Notes under the pieces: model-generated
Seen by the model: the letters and a program-made list of their open reading frames with translations, nothing else
The model's database searches: none
What the model was told of the DNA's origin: nothing
Part shown: piece by piece, positions 1 through 13,872 of the stretch
How positions within the stretch are numbered: position 1 is the stretch's first letter
Layout: each line of letters opens with the position of its first letter
Source: Prorocentrum cordatum
Taxonomy: Eukaryota > Sar > Dinophyceae > Prorocentrales > Prorocentraceae
Assembly (NCBI GenBank): GCA_963575745.1
Contig: CAUYUJ010014327.1
Coordinates: forward strand, 944,111-1,008,110
Direction of reading: 5' to 3'
DNA length: 64,000 nucleotides
Program-made: the position numbers and the translations under genes

Positions 1-2469
1 CGTCACATTACATTACATACATGCATACATATTTACATACATATTTATACATACATGCATGCATGCATACATACACACATGCATACACATACACCTATAC
101 ATACACACATACATACATACATACATACATACATACATACATACATAGAGACATGCATACACATATACATACATACATACATACATACATACATACATAC
201 ATACATACATACATAGAGACATGCATACACATATACATACATACATACATACATACATACATACAAACATACATACATACATACATAGAGGCATACACAC
301 ATAACCAGTCATACCATACCATGGCACATCATATCATGTCATAGCATAACACAACATAGCATGCCAGACCATAACATAACATACACACATGCGTGCATGC
401 ATACATAAACACGCACACACACATGCATACATACATACATATATACATACACACATACATGCATACATGCATACATACATACACAACGTACATGCATACC
501 TGCATGCATACATGCATACAGCCATACACACATGCATACATGCATGCATGCATGCATACATACATACATACATGAATACATACATACATACATACATACA
601 TACATGCATGCATGCATACATACATACATACACGCACACGCATACATACATGCATACGTATATACAAACACATATACATGCATGGATGCATACATGCATA
701 CAAACATACATACATACATACGTACATACACACATACGTTACATACATTACACCCATAACATACATTACATTACCGTACATTGCACTACACTACATTACA
801 TGCTTATTTGGGCTCTCTCGGGGTGCCTCTTGGGGCGTCTTCGGTGCCTTCGGGGGCCTTCTTGGCGTCATGGGAGTCGTCTCGAAAGGCGTCTGGAGCC
901 ATCGCTGCGGCCTCCTGGGGCCTCCCTGCAGCCGCTTGAGGCCCTGTTGGCCCCGGGTCGCCGAAACCCTGAAAAACACACGGAAAACGACGCCCAGGCC
1001 CCACATTTGTGGTCGTGGCGCCCGCCCCCGGCCCCCGAGCCCGGTCCCCCGTTCTATATGCATACATACATACATACATACATACATACATGCATACCAT
1101 AACATAACATACCATAACAAAGCATAACCGAGCATACCATACCATACCATAACATAACATACCATACACACATACATACATACACGCATACATACACACA
1201 TACATGCATCCATCCATACATACGTACATAAATACATACACACACGCAAACATATGCAAACATACATACACACATACACACATACATGCATACATACATA
1301 CATACATTTACATTACAGTACATTACACTGCACTACACTACACTACACTACATTACGTTACGCTACGTTACGTCACATTACATTACATACATGCATACAT
1401 ATTTACATACATATTTATACATACATGCATGCATGCATACATACACACATGCATACACATACACCTATACATACATACATACATACATACATACATACAT
1501 ACATACATAGAGACATGCATACACATATACATACATACATACATACATACATACATACATACATACATACAGGCATACACACATAACCAGTCATACCATA
1601 CCATGGCACATCATGTCATGTCATAGCATAACACAACATATCATGACAGACCATAACACAACATACATACATGCGTGCATGCATACATAAACACGCACAC
1701 ACATGCATACATACATACATATATACATACACACATACATGCATACATGCATGCATACATACACAACGTACATGCATACCTGCATGCATACATGCATACA
1801 GCCATACACACATGCATACACACATACATACATACATACATACATACATACATGAATGCATACATACATAGATACATACATACATACATACATACATACA
1901 TGCATGCATGCATACATACATGCATACATACATACACACACGCACACGCATACATACATGCATACATATCTACAAACACATATACATGCATGGATGCATA
2001 CATGCATACACACATACATACATACATACGTACATACACACATACGTTACATACATTACACCCATAACATACATTACATTACCGTACATTGCACTACACT
2101 ACATTACCGTACACTGCAAACATACATAAATGCATGCGTACATACATACACATACCTTACATACATTGCATACATTGCATGTATGCATGCATACATACAT
2201 ACATACACACATACCTACCTACCTACCTACCTACCTACATACAAACATACATACATACATACATACATACATACACACAGACATACATACCTACACACAT
2301 CCATACATACATACATACATCCATACATACATACATCCATACGTCCATACATCCATACATCCATACATCCATACCTCCGTGCATCCGTACATCCATACAT
2401 CAATACATCCGTACATCCATGCATCCGTGCATCCATGCATCCATGCATGCATACATACATACATCGTAG
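1..2469. repeat. ACAT-type tetranucleotide array with a 1.37-kb tandem duplication
   Basis: The stretch is built of CATA/ACAT units mixed with ACAC, GCAT and CCAT variants. The text from position 1 recurs from position 1371, including the short CGTCACATTACATTACATAC lead-in. The block at about 366-797 recurs at about 1647-2107. The array is therefore a partial tandem duplication of a unit of about 1.3-1.4 kb. Long open frames on both strands encode only Met-Tyr-Val-Cys or His-Thr-Tyr-Ile repeats and are not genes. The 3' end (2290-2465) shifts to a CCATACAT/CATCCGTA variant. Confidence 0.95.
799..1056. repeat. G+C-rich insert in the first copy of the ACAT duplication
   Basis: About 258 bp of non-ACAT sequence interrupts the array. 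It is rich in GGGGCCTC/CTTGGGG-type words, like the dispersed elements at 25.4, 29.0, 31.1 and 36.0 kb. The second copy of the duplication lacks it: the sequence after the shared CACTACATTAC motif at about 2100 continues directly into ACAT units. It was therefore either inserted after duplication or lost from the second copy. Confidence 0.7.
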
Positions 2470-2472
2470 ATG

Positions 2473-2509
<37 letters not shown>
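2473..2509. repeat. TA dinucleotide run
   Basis: A run of about 37 bases of alternating T and A directly follows the ACAT array and separates it from the C-rich block. Confidence 0.95.
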
Positions 2510-2945
2510 TGGGGGGCGCTTTAAACAGGTTTTTCAAGAGCGCTTTGGGTATTATAATACTAACACCACGACCCCCCCCCCGACACTCCCACCGACACTC
2601 CCCCGACACTCCCCCCGACACTCCCCCGACACTCCCCCGACACTCCCCCCGACCCCCCCTCGACACTCCCCCGACACTCCCCCGACACCCCCCCCGACGC
2701 CCCCCCGAGGCTCCCCCGACGCCCCCCCCGACGTCACTCCGACATCACCCGGGCCCCCCCTCCCCTCTCCCTGACATCGCGCGGGCCCCGCCGCGGGCCC
2801 TCCCCGACGTCGCCCCAAGCCCCCCCCTGACATCACGTCGGCACCGCCGCGACCCCCCGCCCCCGATGTCGACCACCTCCCCCGCTTCGCACGGGCCCCG
2901 CCGAAGGCCATTTGCGACGCGCATATGCGACATCAACCCGAGCTT

Positions 2946-3033
<88 letters not shown>

Positions 3034-3180
3034 TACGTGAACCAGGACGACGACGACGACGACGACGGCGACGGTGGCGATGACGACTACGACGACGGCG
3101 CGTTTTATTATGTATTATTTGCGGTCTTTGCAGTGTGCCACACGGTTAATATTATACTCACATCATATAATATATAATTT
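2510..3180. repeat. CCCCGACACT minisatellite followed by GAC and GGCGAC arrays
   Basis: Positions 2568-2760 hold imperfect CCCCCGACACTC-type units. Positions 2948-2990 are (GAC)n, 2990-3035 are (GGCGAC)n and 3040-3095 are GAC-rich. The last 80 bases are A+T-rich and include a TATAATATATAATTTATTAAATTATAT-like stretch. No gene is supported. Confidence 0.9.
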
Positions 3181-3199
3181 ATTAAATTATATGTTGTAG

Positions 3200-3268
3200 G
3201 AGGAGGAGGACAACGACGACGACGAAAACGACGACGACGACGACGAACACGACGACGACCAACACGAC

Positions 3269-3300
<32 letters not shown>

Positions 3301-3321
3301 CGACGATGACGGCAGCGGCGT

Positions 3322-3356
<35 letters not shown>

Positions 3357-3370
3357 ACGACGCCGACGCG
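3200..3370. repeat. GAC/GAA trinucleotide array
   Basis: This is (GACGAC)n with GAA and GGC interruptions. The open frames encode only poly-Asp, poly-Ser, poly-Arg or poly-Val, depending on frame. Confidence 0.9.
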
Positions 3371-4745
<1,375 letters not shown>

Positions 4746-4747
4746 GA

Positions 4748-7175
4748 TCACTTGCGGGCCTTGGGCCGCTTGGGGGCGCCGCCGCCCTGGCTGCCCTGGC
4801 TGCTGCGGCGCCTGGTCGCCGCCTCAGCATCGACCACAACGACCTCCTCGGCGGCGGGCTCGACCTGCTCCGCAGGTCTGTCCTCCGCAGGTTTGTCATC
4901 TGCGTCGTCGGTGACGGCCGACAAATTGGAGCACGCCTGCTGCACGCACGCGTGAGGCTTCATCAGGACCCCGCGGACATCTGGATTCAGAGCCCGCGCG
5001 CACCGCCTGACCAAGGTGGTTCGGCTTTCCTCTGGTTTCAAGGGCCTCCAGAAGGACTGCATCATTGTGCTGCTGGCCGCAAGCTTCCCCGCGCGCTGGA
5101 ACACCTCGTCCGTCTCGAAGTTGATCATGGGCTCGCCGTTGTTGAACTCCGCCAGCATCTTGCGAAGTTCTGCAGTGTTGTCGCTCACCCACCTGAACTC
5201 TTGGTACAGGGCTCTCGTATCTTGCGTGCACACAAACTTGTACAGCTCCTCGCGGTCCGACTTGGTGACGGTCGTGCTCGAGTCGTCGAGCCGGGCCAAG
5301 TACTTCTCAAGGTCGCCGATCTTCTCGAGAAGCTCTGAGACGGTGGCCTTCATCTTGTTGAACAGCTGATTCGCCGCCTCACTCAAGGCGTTGGTCGCCC
5401 GGTCGCACATGACGTCAATGGCAAAGTAGACTGTGTCCACGCCCTGCATCTGCTGCATCTCCGCGCCGGCTGCCTTGGCCTCGTCGACCTGCTTCTTGAA
5501 GTTGTCAACCGTTCGGCGGCTGTCCGAGACCTTCTTGCACTCTGTCAAGAGGTCCGCTATGGATGTGACCGCCGACTCTCTGTTCTCGCTGGTCAACCCT
5601 TCGACGGGAACGATCTTCGACGCGAACTCGTTGAAGGTGGCGAGGCTCTTCTGCGCGTCGGCGAAGAAAGGGGCCCATAAAAGCGCAACGCAAGAAACAT
5701 TGTATTCCACTGTGTCGCCGTCACTGTCCTGGATAGCGAGCTTCACGGTCTTCGCCAAAGGAACTCGATGCGACAGAAATTTAGTAACTGCCAGGGAGGA
5801 ATACTCTTGGACCTCCTTGGCGGGGACTGCGCCCTGGAGGCTGTCTGCGGTTAAGATGAGCGCCTCGGCCATATCGTTGGACACCGATGCTTCGACCTTC
5901 GCCGCCGCCGAACCGAACGTGTCCAGCACGCCGCCACGCGCGAACAGGACCTTGCTCAACTTTACGGTCAGGAATCCCTGCGAGGGGGACGATCGGCTAT
6001 GCTGCGGCCCTTCGCTCTGTAGCCCATTGCCCAGCCAGTAGCCAGTAGCTAGTAGCCCAGGGCACCAGATCCCACATCCAGATCTTGCCCTTAGCCGCTT
6101 AGCCGCTAAGCCCATCCAGCCGCCTAGGCAGCCTAGCCTCTGCTATCCAGCCTATCGCCTCCTATAGCTCTCTAAGCCTATTAACTACTAGCCTCTAGCC
6201 TCTAGCCTATAGTAGCCTATCGCCTATAGCCTATAGCCTAGCCTATAGCCTATATAGCCTGTAGCCTATATCGCATATCGCCCTATAGCCTAGCCTATAG
6301 CCTCCCAGCGCCTACAGCTAGGCTATAGCTATAGGCTATAAGCTATAGGCTATAGGCTATAGGCTATAGCCTATAGCATAGCCTATAGCCTATAGCCTAT
6401 AGCCTAATAGCCTATAGCCTATAGCCTATAGCCTAATAACCTACCTATATGCCGAACCCCATGGCCCATCTGTCCCATACCCTCGCACCCTTTCCCCCTG
6501 AACCCATGCCCCATTTCAATGCCGCGCCCCATTCCCGGCCCCCAAACCACATCGCACGTCGCCACTTGGCTTGGACACGGGGCTCTGGGACATGCGCCAG
6601 GGGGCACAAGGCTGTAGGATTAGGATTTGGGACGCAGCTCTAGGCTTCAGAGTTCGGGCGCCCTCAAATCCTTGAAGGCACCCCCAAAGAGCGTGAAAGC
6701 GCTTCTCAACTCGCCAGGGTGATCCGACGAGCCGCACATCAACCTGGTGTTGACGGTGCCCAAGAGCGCGTGCACGCAATCTGACTTGATGCTTTCGTCG
6801 TCCAGTACTGCAGCGATGCCGGCCTCCAAGCAATGATGTGTCTTGATCATGTTCTGGAGATCTGACTCGTACTGGTCGCGCACGGACTTCCGCGCCAGCT
6901 TGGTCAGCCCCGAGGCGTCGGCCTCGACGGGGACCAGCTTCTCGAACTGGCCCTGCCGCGCGAGGAGAGGGGGAGAGGCCCGAAAGCTAAGGAGTGGAGG
7001 CAACCGCAAAACAAAACAATTATGGTTTACGGACGATAAATAAAAATCATACACTGAATCAGAATCATAATAAATCTACGTCGTTCAGTTTTTCTTGTTT
7101 TGTTTTGCGGTTGCCTCCACTCCAGAAAAGTCGTCGTCGTCGTCCTCATCGTCGTCGTCGTCGTAGTCGTCGTCG

Positions 7176-7235
<60 letters not shown>

Positions 7236-9821
7236 GCGTCGTCGTCGTTGTCCCGGCGCTGCCTTCAGCTCACTCACCTGGGCGGCAGTAGGTTTCAGAT
7301 GGAAGTGGCCCTGGAGCGCTTTGGTCAGATTAATGATCATATCGCTGCTCGTCTTGAGCACGATGTTCAATGATGACTTGTACCCGTTCGTCAGCATGGT
7401 CTGCAATCGAATGCCCGGCACCTCCACTTTATCCCTCAGCAGATCAACCATGTCGCTGAATTTTGATTTTGCCCGCTCTGTGAGGCGGCTCTCCAACACT
7501 TGCCACTTTGCCCAGACGGCAACGTACTCGTCGAACGTCTCCTCATCGTACTTAGGGGGGGTGCCCTCAGGGTTCAAATTATCCGGCCACTGATCGGTGA
7601 TCTCACGCGTCGCGTCCAAGCTCTCCCTGACTTGCTCCACCTCTTTGACGGCCGTCAACTCCGCCGCGACAGCCGTCCGGACATCTCGACCCGTCGGAAA
7701 CAGCTCGAGAGCTTTGCCAAAAGGCGAACTCCATGCCCCCGCTCCTGACGTCAGCTTGGCGAGATCAGCGGAGACGGTCTCCACGTCATCCTCGGAGCAC
7801 TCCTCGATCAGCACGGCGTTGATTATCACGACGAGGTGCTGCTGGAACGAAGGGTTTAAGCTCATGCCTGCGACGGCGGCTCTCAACGACTTGCACGTTT
7901 TCCTGGAGGAGGGGAGGGGGCGGGGAGGAGGGGGAGGAGGATCGGCGGTTGACAAACCTCCCTTGGGTAAACCTCCCCTTAGTGAAAACGACCTGGGGCC
8001 GAAACCGACGGACCTGGACCAGCAACAAAAAAGGGCCGCGACGCCCTCTCGAAAACAGAAAACCAAACCCGAGAGGACGGGGGCGGAGAAGGAGGGCAGA
8101 GGAGGGACAGGAGGAGGAACGGGGGAGAGGCGGAGGAGGAGGGGGAGGGGGCGGGCGAGCGGGTGGAGGAGGGGTAGGAAGAGAGGGAGGATGGAAGGAT
8201 ACACGAATAGAAAGAGAATGAGAGGGAGCAGGAGGAGAAGGAGCCTCAAGATAGTTAACTGGCCCTCGCCCTGAAGCATCTTGGTGATCGTCTCCCGGAT
8301 GCGCTGCTCGCGGAAGACCTCCTTCCTGGGGAACGGGCCCCTGAAAGCCGCCGGGATCATGTTCGCGCCGTCCACGAGCGCCTGCGCCCATTCATCGAAC
8401 TTCTCCGCCTCGAAGAAGTCAGCACATATCTGCTTCCAAGCCTTCTCGGTGCACGCGAAAGCAATGGTCACGCCCGCTCCCTGCGCCACGCACGCCTGCT
8501 TGAAATACTCCGGGACGTCCATCTTGGCCGCCGAGATCTCCCTGGCCCAGCCGGAACACGCCTCCACCTGCGCCTGCGCACTGCGAAGTTTCTCCAATAT
8601 TGCCATGCCCCTGCCGTTGCCATCGACGCTGGAGGCCTCCTGGAGATCGGCGGCGTATAGATCCAAGCAGCTCTGTTTCAAGCGGCCGTTGAGGGCGTCT
8701 CTGACGGCAGTATGCTTCTTGACAGTGACTGCGAGAGCCATGTCATCCTGCCCGAGCGAAGCAATCCATTGAGTGGCCTTCAGGATGACCTGCTCCGACG
8801 TGTCGAGCTCGTGCTGCCGCTTGCCCTCCCCGCCCTTCGGTTTCTTGGAAGACGGCCTTTCCTTCTCCTCGCCCTCAGACGGCGCCGCGGCGCGCTTGGC
8901 CGTGACGCCCTTGCTGCCGAACATGTTGTCGCTCTCGTCCCAGAAATCGTCGAGGTTGTCATCGAGGGCCTTCTTGCTCCTCATCCTGACCTGGACGTCC
9001 GCGACGTTGGCCTCACCTCCGAGCTGCGTCGTCACAACACTGAGCCTACCCATCAAAGCGTTAAAGATATCCTTGATCTGCGCAAGTCCGCGAACTGCTG
9101 TATCCGAACTGGCGTGCTCCGTGACCTTGGATGCTTTGTTGCTACACGTCTGGCGTAGCAGGAACGTTCCATCTGGGTTCCCGAAGCTGCTGTTCTTTAC
9201 CACGCCGCGGTAAGTGATGCCGTCGTGGGTGTGAGTTGTCAACTCCTTCTTGTGAATCTTCTGCTGGGGGTGGGTATCGTTCCATATCTTCTCTGGCCAG
9301 AACACTCCGATGATCACCACCGAATCGAGGGACTTGGCTACCTCGTGCAAGACAACGACTTTCAACTCCGGGGGGATGCCGTCCAAATATATTGCCTTGA
9401 CCTTCCCCTCTGGATTTGACGCGTGCTGCTCTTCCCATAAGAAAACAATGAGCGTGAACTTCATGAACTCAACCTCAGTCTCGAGCAACTTGGGTACGTC
9501 CTTTACGCCGCGGTACGCCCAATTTATTACATTACGGCACACCTTGCACGTTGGTGACCCGGGCCGACTAATCTCCAAGAAAGGGCATTCGGAGTTCTTG
9601 ATGGGGTTCCTCGTCATGCGCAGGACCCTCCTGCAGCAATTGCATTTCAAGTCCGCCGGCGGGTAGGGGTGCTTGTCAGTGGGGGCCGGGGGGCCCAAGG
9701 CCAAGCGAGTCTTCATCTTCTCGTGCACGCGCTCCTTCAAGGTGGCCAGGGAGTGCGATGTCGCGATGGATGGCTGCACGTCGCTGTAGTTGTCGAGCGT
9801 CCCTGCGTTCGAAGGAGGCAT
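4748..9821 (-). CDS. Gene A: four-exon protein with N-terminal Cys cluster and large helical body; function unknown
   Basis: I model exons at 9821-8260, 7902-7263, 6952-6662 and 5977-4748. They join in frame to about 1,240 residues. The junctions are GT-AG, GC-AG and GC-AG, each acceptor being CAG followed by G. Residues 60-95 hold six cysteines (C60, C62, C63, C79, C92, C95), resembling a zinc-binding module. Residues about 307-336 are Lys/Arg-rich and could be a nuclear signal or nucleic-acid contact. The rest looks helical, with acidic and hydrophobic heptad-like stretches, and the tail is basic (PKRPKARK). The start is the first Met of the open frame. I recognise no family. The architecture matches gene B, 10 kb away on the same strand, and the two are probably members of one dinoflagellate family. 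No in-frame stop or frameshift is seen in the exons, so the gene may be active. Confidence 0.75.
5978..6661 (-). repeat. Intron 3 of gene A, filled by a CTATAGC array
   Basis: The intron is 684 bp, with donor AGG|GC and acceptor CAG|GG. Positions about 6115-6440 are degenerate CCTATAG/GGCTATA units. CTATAG is itself palindromic, and the array switches orientation near 6315, so parts can fold back. The same hexamer recurs at 11288-11350 and 11625-11655. Positions 6450-6660 are unique. Confidence 0.75.
6953..7262 (-). repeat. Intron 2 of gene A with a 28-bp inverted repeat and a GTC array
   Basis: The intron is 310 bp, with donor AAG|GC and acceptor CAG|GG. Arms at 6991-7018 and 7096-7123 are perfect reverse complements (28 bp; for example GGAGTGGAGGCAACCG on the left arm) around an A+T-rich 77-bp loop. 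Positions 7128-7253 are a GTC/GCC array. The arms lie close to both splice sites, as expected of an inserted foldback element. Confidence 0.8.
7903..8259 (-). other. Intron 1 of gene A, GGA-rich
   Basis: The intron is 357 bp, modelled with a GT donor and a CTCCAG acceptor preceded on the coding strand by a pyrimidine-rich tract. It holds imperfect GGA/GGAGG runs. The frame stays open through it by composition, but the encoded Pro/Leu/Arg-rich text breaks the character of the flanking protein. Confidence 0.65.
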
Positions 9822-10520
9822 GCCGGCCGAGGCCCCGCGCCGCGCACAACGTATGGCGCCGCGGATGTGGGGAGGGCACCGAGAAGTCCCTGAACGTGCT
9901 CACGATGAACCAAAGAAGCCGAGGACGCACGTGGGCGGAGGTCGGAAGGAGAGGGGGCGAGGTGGGAGAGCGCCAGAAGGGAGAGGGAGAAGGGCTGAAA
10001 GTGGAGGGGTGAGGCGCGAGGGTACCAGGGGAACAAACTGGATGCCGCATGCCAGGTCTGGCCCCCGCGGGCCAATCCCCGGGCGGGGGCCCCGCGGCGT
10101 CGGGCCTCGGGGTCGAGCCCCCGGCATTCGAGCCGAGTCCAGCCGCGGCGACGCAACGGCCCCTTGCCAAAACCCTCACTTCCTGGAAGCGGGTTGCCGA
10201 TTTGCCTCCTGTTCCTCCTCCTTGCCCTCCTCTCCCTCCTCTTTGGCCCGATCCGCGCCGCCCGGCGGGCGCGGGATGGGCGCGGCCGCGCCCTGGCGTG
10301 GCCGATTCGGCCGGCCATGGAGGGGCGGGGGCAAGGGTGGTGATCGGAGGGGTGCATGTACGAGCACTGCCCCCCTTCCCCCTCACTCCCTCTCTCTAGG
10401 GGACCTGGCCCACAATCCTCCTGTTCCGCCAGGCCCGCGGGCCTGCCGGCCGAGAGACCCGCGGCCCAGGCATGCGGAGGGCCCGCAGGCCGCGGGGCGC
10501 CAGGGCCAACGAGGCCCAGA
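9822..10520. other. G+C-rich intergenic stretch 5' of gene A
   Basis: The long frames here are compositional shadows of G+C-rich DNA. No homology, repeat or RNA gene is recognised. The gene A promoter or trans-splice acceptor would lie here, but no diagnostic signal is visible. Confidence 0.5.
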
Positions 10521-10522
10521 CC

Positions 10523-10737
10523 GATGATGATGCTGATGATGATGATGATGCTGATGATGCTGATGATGCTGCTGCTGATGATGATGATGATTGGTGATTG
10601 TGATGAGGATGTTGATGCTGGTGATTGTGATGGTGGTGACGTTGATGGTGGTGATGGTGATGATGATGGTGGTGGTGATGATGATGATGGCGGCGATGAT
10701 GATGGTGATGGTAACGACGACGATGATGCTACACATG
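10523..10737. repeat. GAT/GGT trinucleotide array
   Basis: Imperfect (GAT)n with GTT, GCT and GGT interruptions, about 210 bp. Confidence 0.95.
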
Positions 10738-11230
10738 AATACCACCAGCCCTCTGGACGTAGGTGGTCTAATGAGCTTCCTCTTCCAACCTCCTTCTTCC
10801 CCTTCGGGGAAGGGTTTACCCCTCCCCCCCCGCCCCCCCCTGGACCTGGACGTGGGGCGCGGCGAGGGGTTGGAGCGTCCAAGATGTGCCCCTGGGAGGG
10901 TCATTTTTTTGCCACCCCTCACAAAGATCGCGGCCCTCGGGGGTGACCCTGATTGGGGAGCCCGGAACCCTCCTTCTTTGATCGATGTCCTCCAAGGTGG
11001 CCCGAAGAGCGCCACTAAAGCTCCCAAGGGTGCCTCAGGAGGACCCCAAGAGGCGCCCAGGAGGCTCCAAGAGGGGCCCAAGAGGCCTCGCCAAGACTCC
11101 CAGGAGACGTCCAAGATGTCCCATGAGGCTCCCCGGCTTTTCCCAACATGGGTCCCTGGCCTTTTGCACTCATATCTCATACTGGCTGTTTCTCAACATG
11201 AAAATGTTTCGAGGATCGGGACTCAGGGCT
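10738..11230. repeat. Intergenic stretch with one short GGGCCCAAGAGG-type element
   Basis: Positions about 10990-11130 contain CCCAAGAGG/GGCCCAAG words like the dispersed G+C-rich elements found in introns further right. The rest is unclassified. Confidence 0.6.
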
Positions 11231-12300
11231 CAGGGTTTCTGGCTTAGGGCTGAGAGCACAGGGCTTAAAACTTATGGGCAACTCATAGGCTATAGGCCCT
11301 AGGCTATAGGCTATAGGCTATAGGCTATGGGCTATAGGCTATTGGGCTAGGCTATAGGTAGGCTAAGGGCCCAGGGCTTAGGACTTACGGCTGAGGGCTT
11401 ATGGCCCAGGTTCCCAGGGCATAGGGCTGAAGGCTCAGGGCGGCTCAAGGCTTAGGAGGGCTTAGGGCTCGGAGCTTAGGGCAGGCCTCAAGGCGCAGGA
11501 CTTAGGGCCTAGAAAGCTTAGTTTAGTAGGACTTGGGATTTAAGGCAGCGGCTTAGGGCAGGAGTCTCAGGGCTCTGGGCTCAGGGCTTAGGGCTCAGGG
11601 CTTACGGCATGCGGCATAGCGGCATAGCCTATGCCTATAGCCTATAGCCTATAGCGGCTTAGGGCTTCTAGGACTTCGGGCTCATGGCTCGGGGCCCTGG
11701 GCTTGGGGCTTAGGGCTAGGGCTTGAGGCCGATGGCTCAGGGCTCCGGCTCAGGGCTGAAGGCTCAGGGCTTCGGGCTCAGGACTTGGGGCTCAGGGGCC
11801 AGGGCTCAGGGCCCAGGGCTTGGACTCAGAGCCCAAGGCTCAGGGCTGAGGGCTCAGGGATTCGGGCATTTGCAATGGGTTTAGAGCTCATGAGACAAGG
11901 CTCAGGGCTTAGGGCTTAGGGCTTATGGCTCAGGGCTCAAGGCTCAGGGCTTAGAGCTCGGGGCTGAAGGCTCAGGGCTTGGGGCTCATGGCATAGAGCT
12001 TGCGGCTCAGGGCAACGGGCTCAGGGCGACTGGCTCAGGACCTATGGCCTGGGGCTTAAGGCTTAGGGCACAATGCGGCATGGGGCCTGGGGCTCAGGGC
12101 TCAGGGCCTAGTGTTCATGGCACAGGGCTCAGGACTTAGAGCTCGGGGCTCAAGGCCTCGGGCTGAGGGCTTGGTGCATGTGCCTCGGGGCTTAGGGCTC
12201 AGGGCGATGGGATTAGGGCTCAGGGCTTAAGGCCTGGCGCTCAGGACTCAATCAAGGCTTAGGGCTCAGGGCTCATGGGCTGCTTAAGGCTTCAGGGCGT
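11230..12300. repeat. AGGGCTC/TTAGGG degenerate short-unit array
   Basis: About 1 kb of imperfect units reading roughly CTCAGGGCTTAGGG, with CTATAGG units at 11288-11350 and 11625-11655. It continues across the GAT block to about 12620. The unit contains TTAGGG, but the periodicity is irregular (about 6-14 bp), unlike a true telomere array. Confidence 0.9.
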
Positions 12301-12478
12301 GTGATACATATGATGATGATGGTGCTGATGATGATGATGATGATGCTGATGATGATGACGATGACGATGGCGATGATGATGATGATGATGATGATACTGA
12401 AGATGATGATGATGATGGTGATGATGATGAGGATGATGATGATGATGATGATGTTGATGATGATGATGATGATGCATT
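12301..12478. repeat. GAT trinucleotide array
   Basis: (GAT)n with GGT, GAC and GCT interruptions. It is embedded in the AGGGCTC-type array, which resumes on its right and runs to about 12620. Confidence 0.95.
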
Positions 12479-12694
12479 TACGGCTGTGAAGGCTTCGGGC
12501 TCAGGGCTCAAGGCGCACGGTTCAGGGCCGTTTAGGGCTCGTGGCGTCGGGCTCAGGGTATAGGGCTGCGGCTTAGGGGCTCCAGGCTTTGGGGGGCAGG
12601 GCTACGGACTCAGGGCGTAAGGCTCAGCGGCATAACTTAGGTGTCCCACCCGCCCAAGACCCATGACGGCCCATGACATACAGAATGATGCTGA

Positions 12695-13160
12695 TACAGA
12701 TGCCAGCTTTGGCCACCTGGCAGCCTGGGCCAACCTGGGCCAGCCTGGGACAGCCTGGAATAGCCTGGAACAGCCTGGCCAGCCTCGGCTAGCTTGGGCC
12801 AGCCTGGGCCACTTTGGAGCTTGGGCCGGCCTGGGCCAGCTTGGAACAGCTTGGCCCAGCTTGGCCCAGCTTGGCCAGCTTGGCCAGCCTGGGGCAGCCT
12901 GGGGCTGCCTGGGGCAGACTGGCCAGCCTTGCCGAGCCAGGCCCAGCCTGGTCAGCCTGGGCCAGCCTGACGCAGCCTGGGCCACTTGGCAACCTGGGCC
13001 AGCTTGGGCCCGTCTGGGCCAGCCTGGGGGCAGCCTGGGGCAGCCTGGGCCAGCCTGTGGCTGCCTGGGCCAGCCTGTGGCAGCGTGGGCCAGCCTGGGC
13101 AAGCCTGGGCCTGCCTGGGCCAGCTTGGGCCAGCCTTGGCCAGCTTGGGGCCGCGTGTCC
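12695..13160. repeat. CAGCCTGGGC decamer-like minisatellite
   Basis: Forty or more imperfect copies of a roughly 10-bp unit, CAGC(C/T)TGGGC. Frames are open on both strands (Ala-Trp-Ala-Ser-Leu-Gly or Gly-Trp-Pro-Arg-Leu-type text), which follows from the unit and is not evidence of a gene. Confidence 0.95.
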
Positions 13161-13425
13161 ACGATGCCGCATGTACACGAAACCATAGTATGAACATGAT
13201 GGGCCCACGGATCCGGAAAGGGAAAGGATATATAACTGCATGCATAGAAACGTTTTCACGACGCCGCATTGGGCGACGGGTATTTCCACGAGACACCCAG
13301 CGAAACATTCCACGAGACACGGGCGACCGTTTTCAACGTTTTCCTGGAGACATCTCACGAGACACCCCGGGCGTCCACGAGACACCCCACGAAACATTCC
13401 ACGACGACAGGCAACCACTCAACCA
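13161..13425. repeat. Short stretch with repeated CACGAGACACCC and CGAAACATTCCACGA words
   Basis: CACGAGACACC occurs at about 13288, 13348 and 13377, and CGAAACATTCCACGA at about 13301 and 13390. It looks like a small diverged tandem repeat linking two larger arrays. Confidence 0.7.
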
Positions 13426-13427
13426 AG

Positions 13428-13872
13428 GCGGTGTGGTCGTGCTGGGGAGTGGTCGTGATGGGGTGTGGTCGTGCTGGGGGGTGGTCGTGCTGGGGGGTGG
13501 TCGTGCTGGGGGGGTAGTCGTGCTGGGGGGTGGTCGTGCTGGGGCGCGGTCGTGCTGGAGCGTGGTCGTGCTGGGGCGTGGTCGTGCTGGGGTGTGGTCG
13601 TGCTGTGGTGAGGTCATGCTGGGGTGAGGTCGTGCTGGGTGATGGTCTTGCTGGGGTGGAGTCTTGCTGGGGTGGGGTAATGCTGGGGTGTGGTCGTGCT
13701 GGGGTTTGGTCGTGATGGGGTTTGGTCGTGCTGGGGTGTGGTCGTGCTGGGGAATTGTCGTGCTGGGGTGCGGTCTTGCTGGGGGGGGGGGGGTGGTCGT
13801 GCTGGGGGGTGGTCGTGCTGGGGGGGAGTCTTGCTGGGGGGTGGTCGTGCTGGGGCGTGGTCGTGGCGTGCT
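13428..13872. repeat. 16-bp TGGTCGTGCTGGGGTG minisatellite
   Basis: About 27 copies of a roughly 16-bp unit with single-base variants and G-run length changes. Because 16 is not a multiple of three, the translated text cycles through three frames. Confidence 0.95.

Noticed and set aside
13-2469. Many long open frames rich in Met-Tyr-Val-Cys or His-Thr-Tyr-Ile
   Set aside because: They follow mechanically from the ACAT tetranucleotide unit and occur in several frames on both strands.
2473-2509. TATA-box-like promoter
   Set aside because: It is a dinucleotide microsatellite; no gene start lies downstream, and dinoflagellates lack typical TATA promoters.
11230-12300. Interstitial telomere
   Set aside because: TTAGGG occurs, but the unit is irregular and mostly CTCAGGGC; no clean tandem telomere repeat is present.
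12600-13420. Frames with repeated Trp-Ala-Ser-Leu-Gly or Gly-Trp-Pro-Arg text, suggestive of a repeat protein
   Set aside because: The roughly 10-bp unit keeps frames open on both strands, and there is no start context, signal or unique flank.
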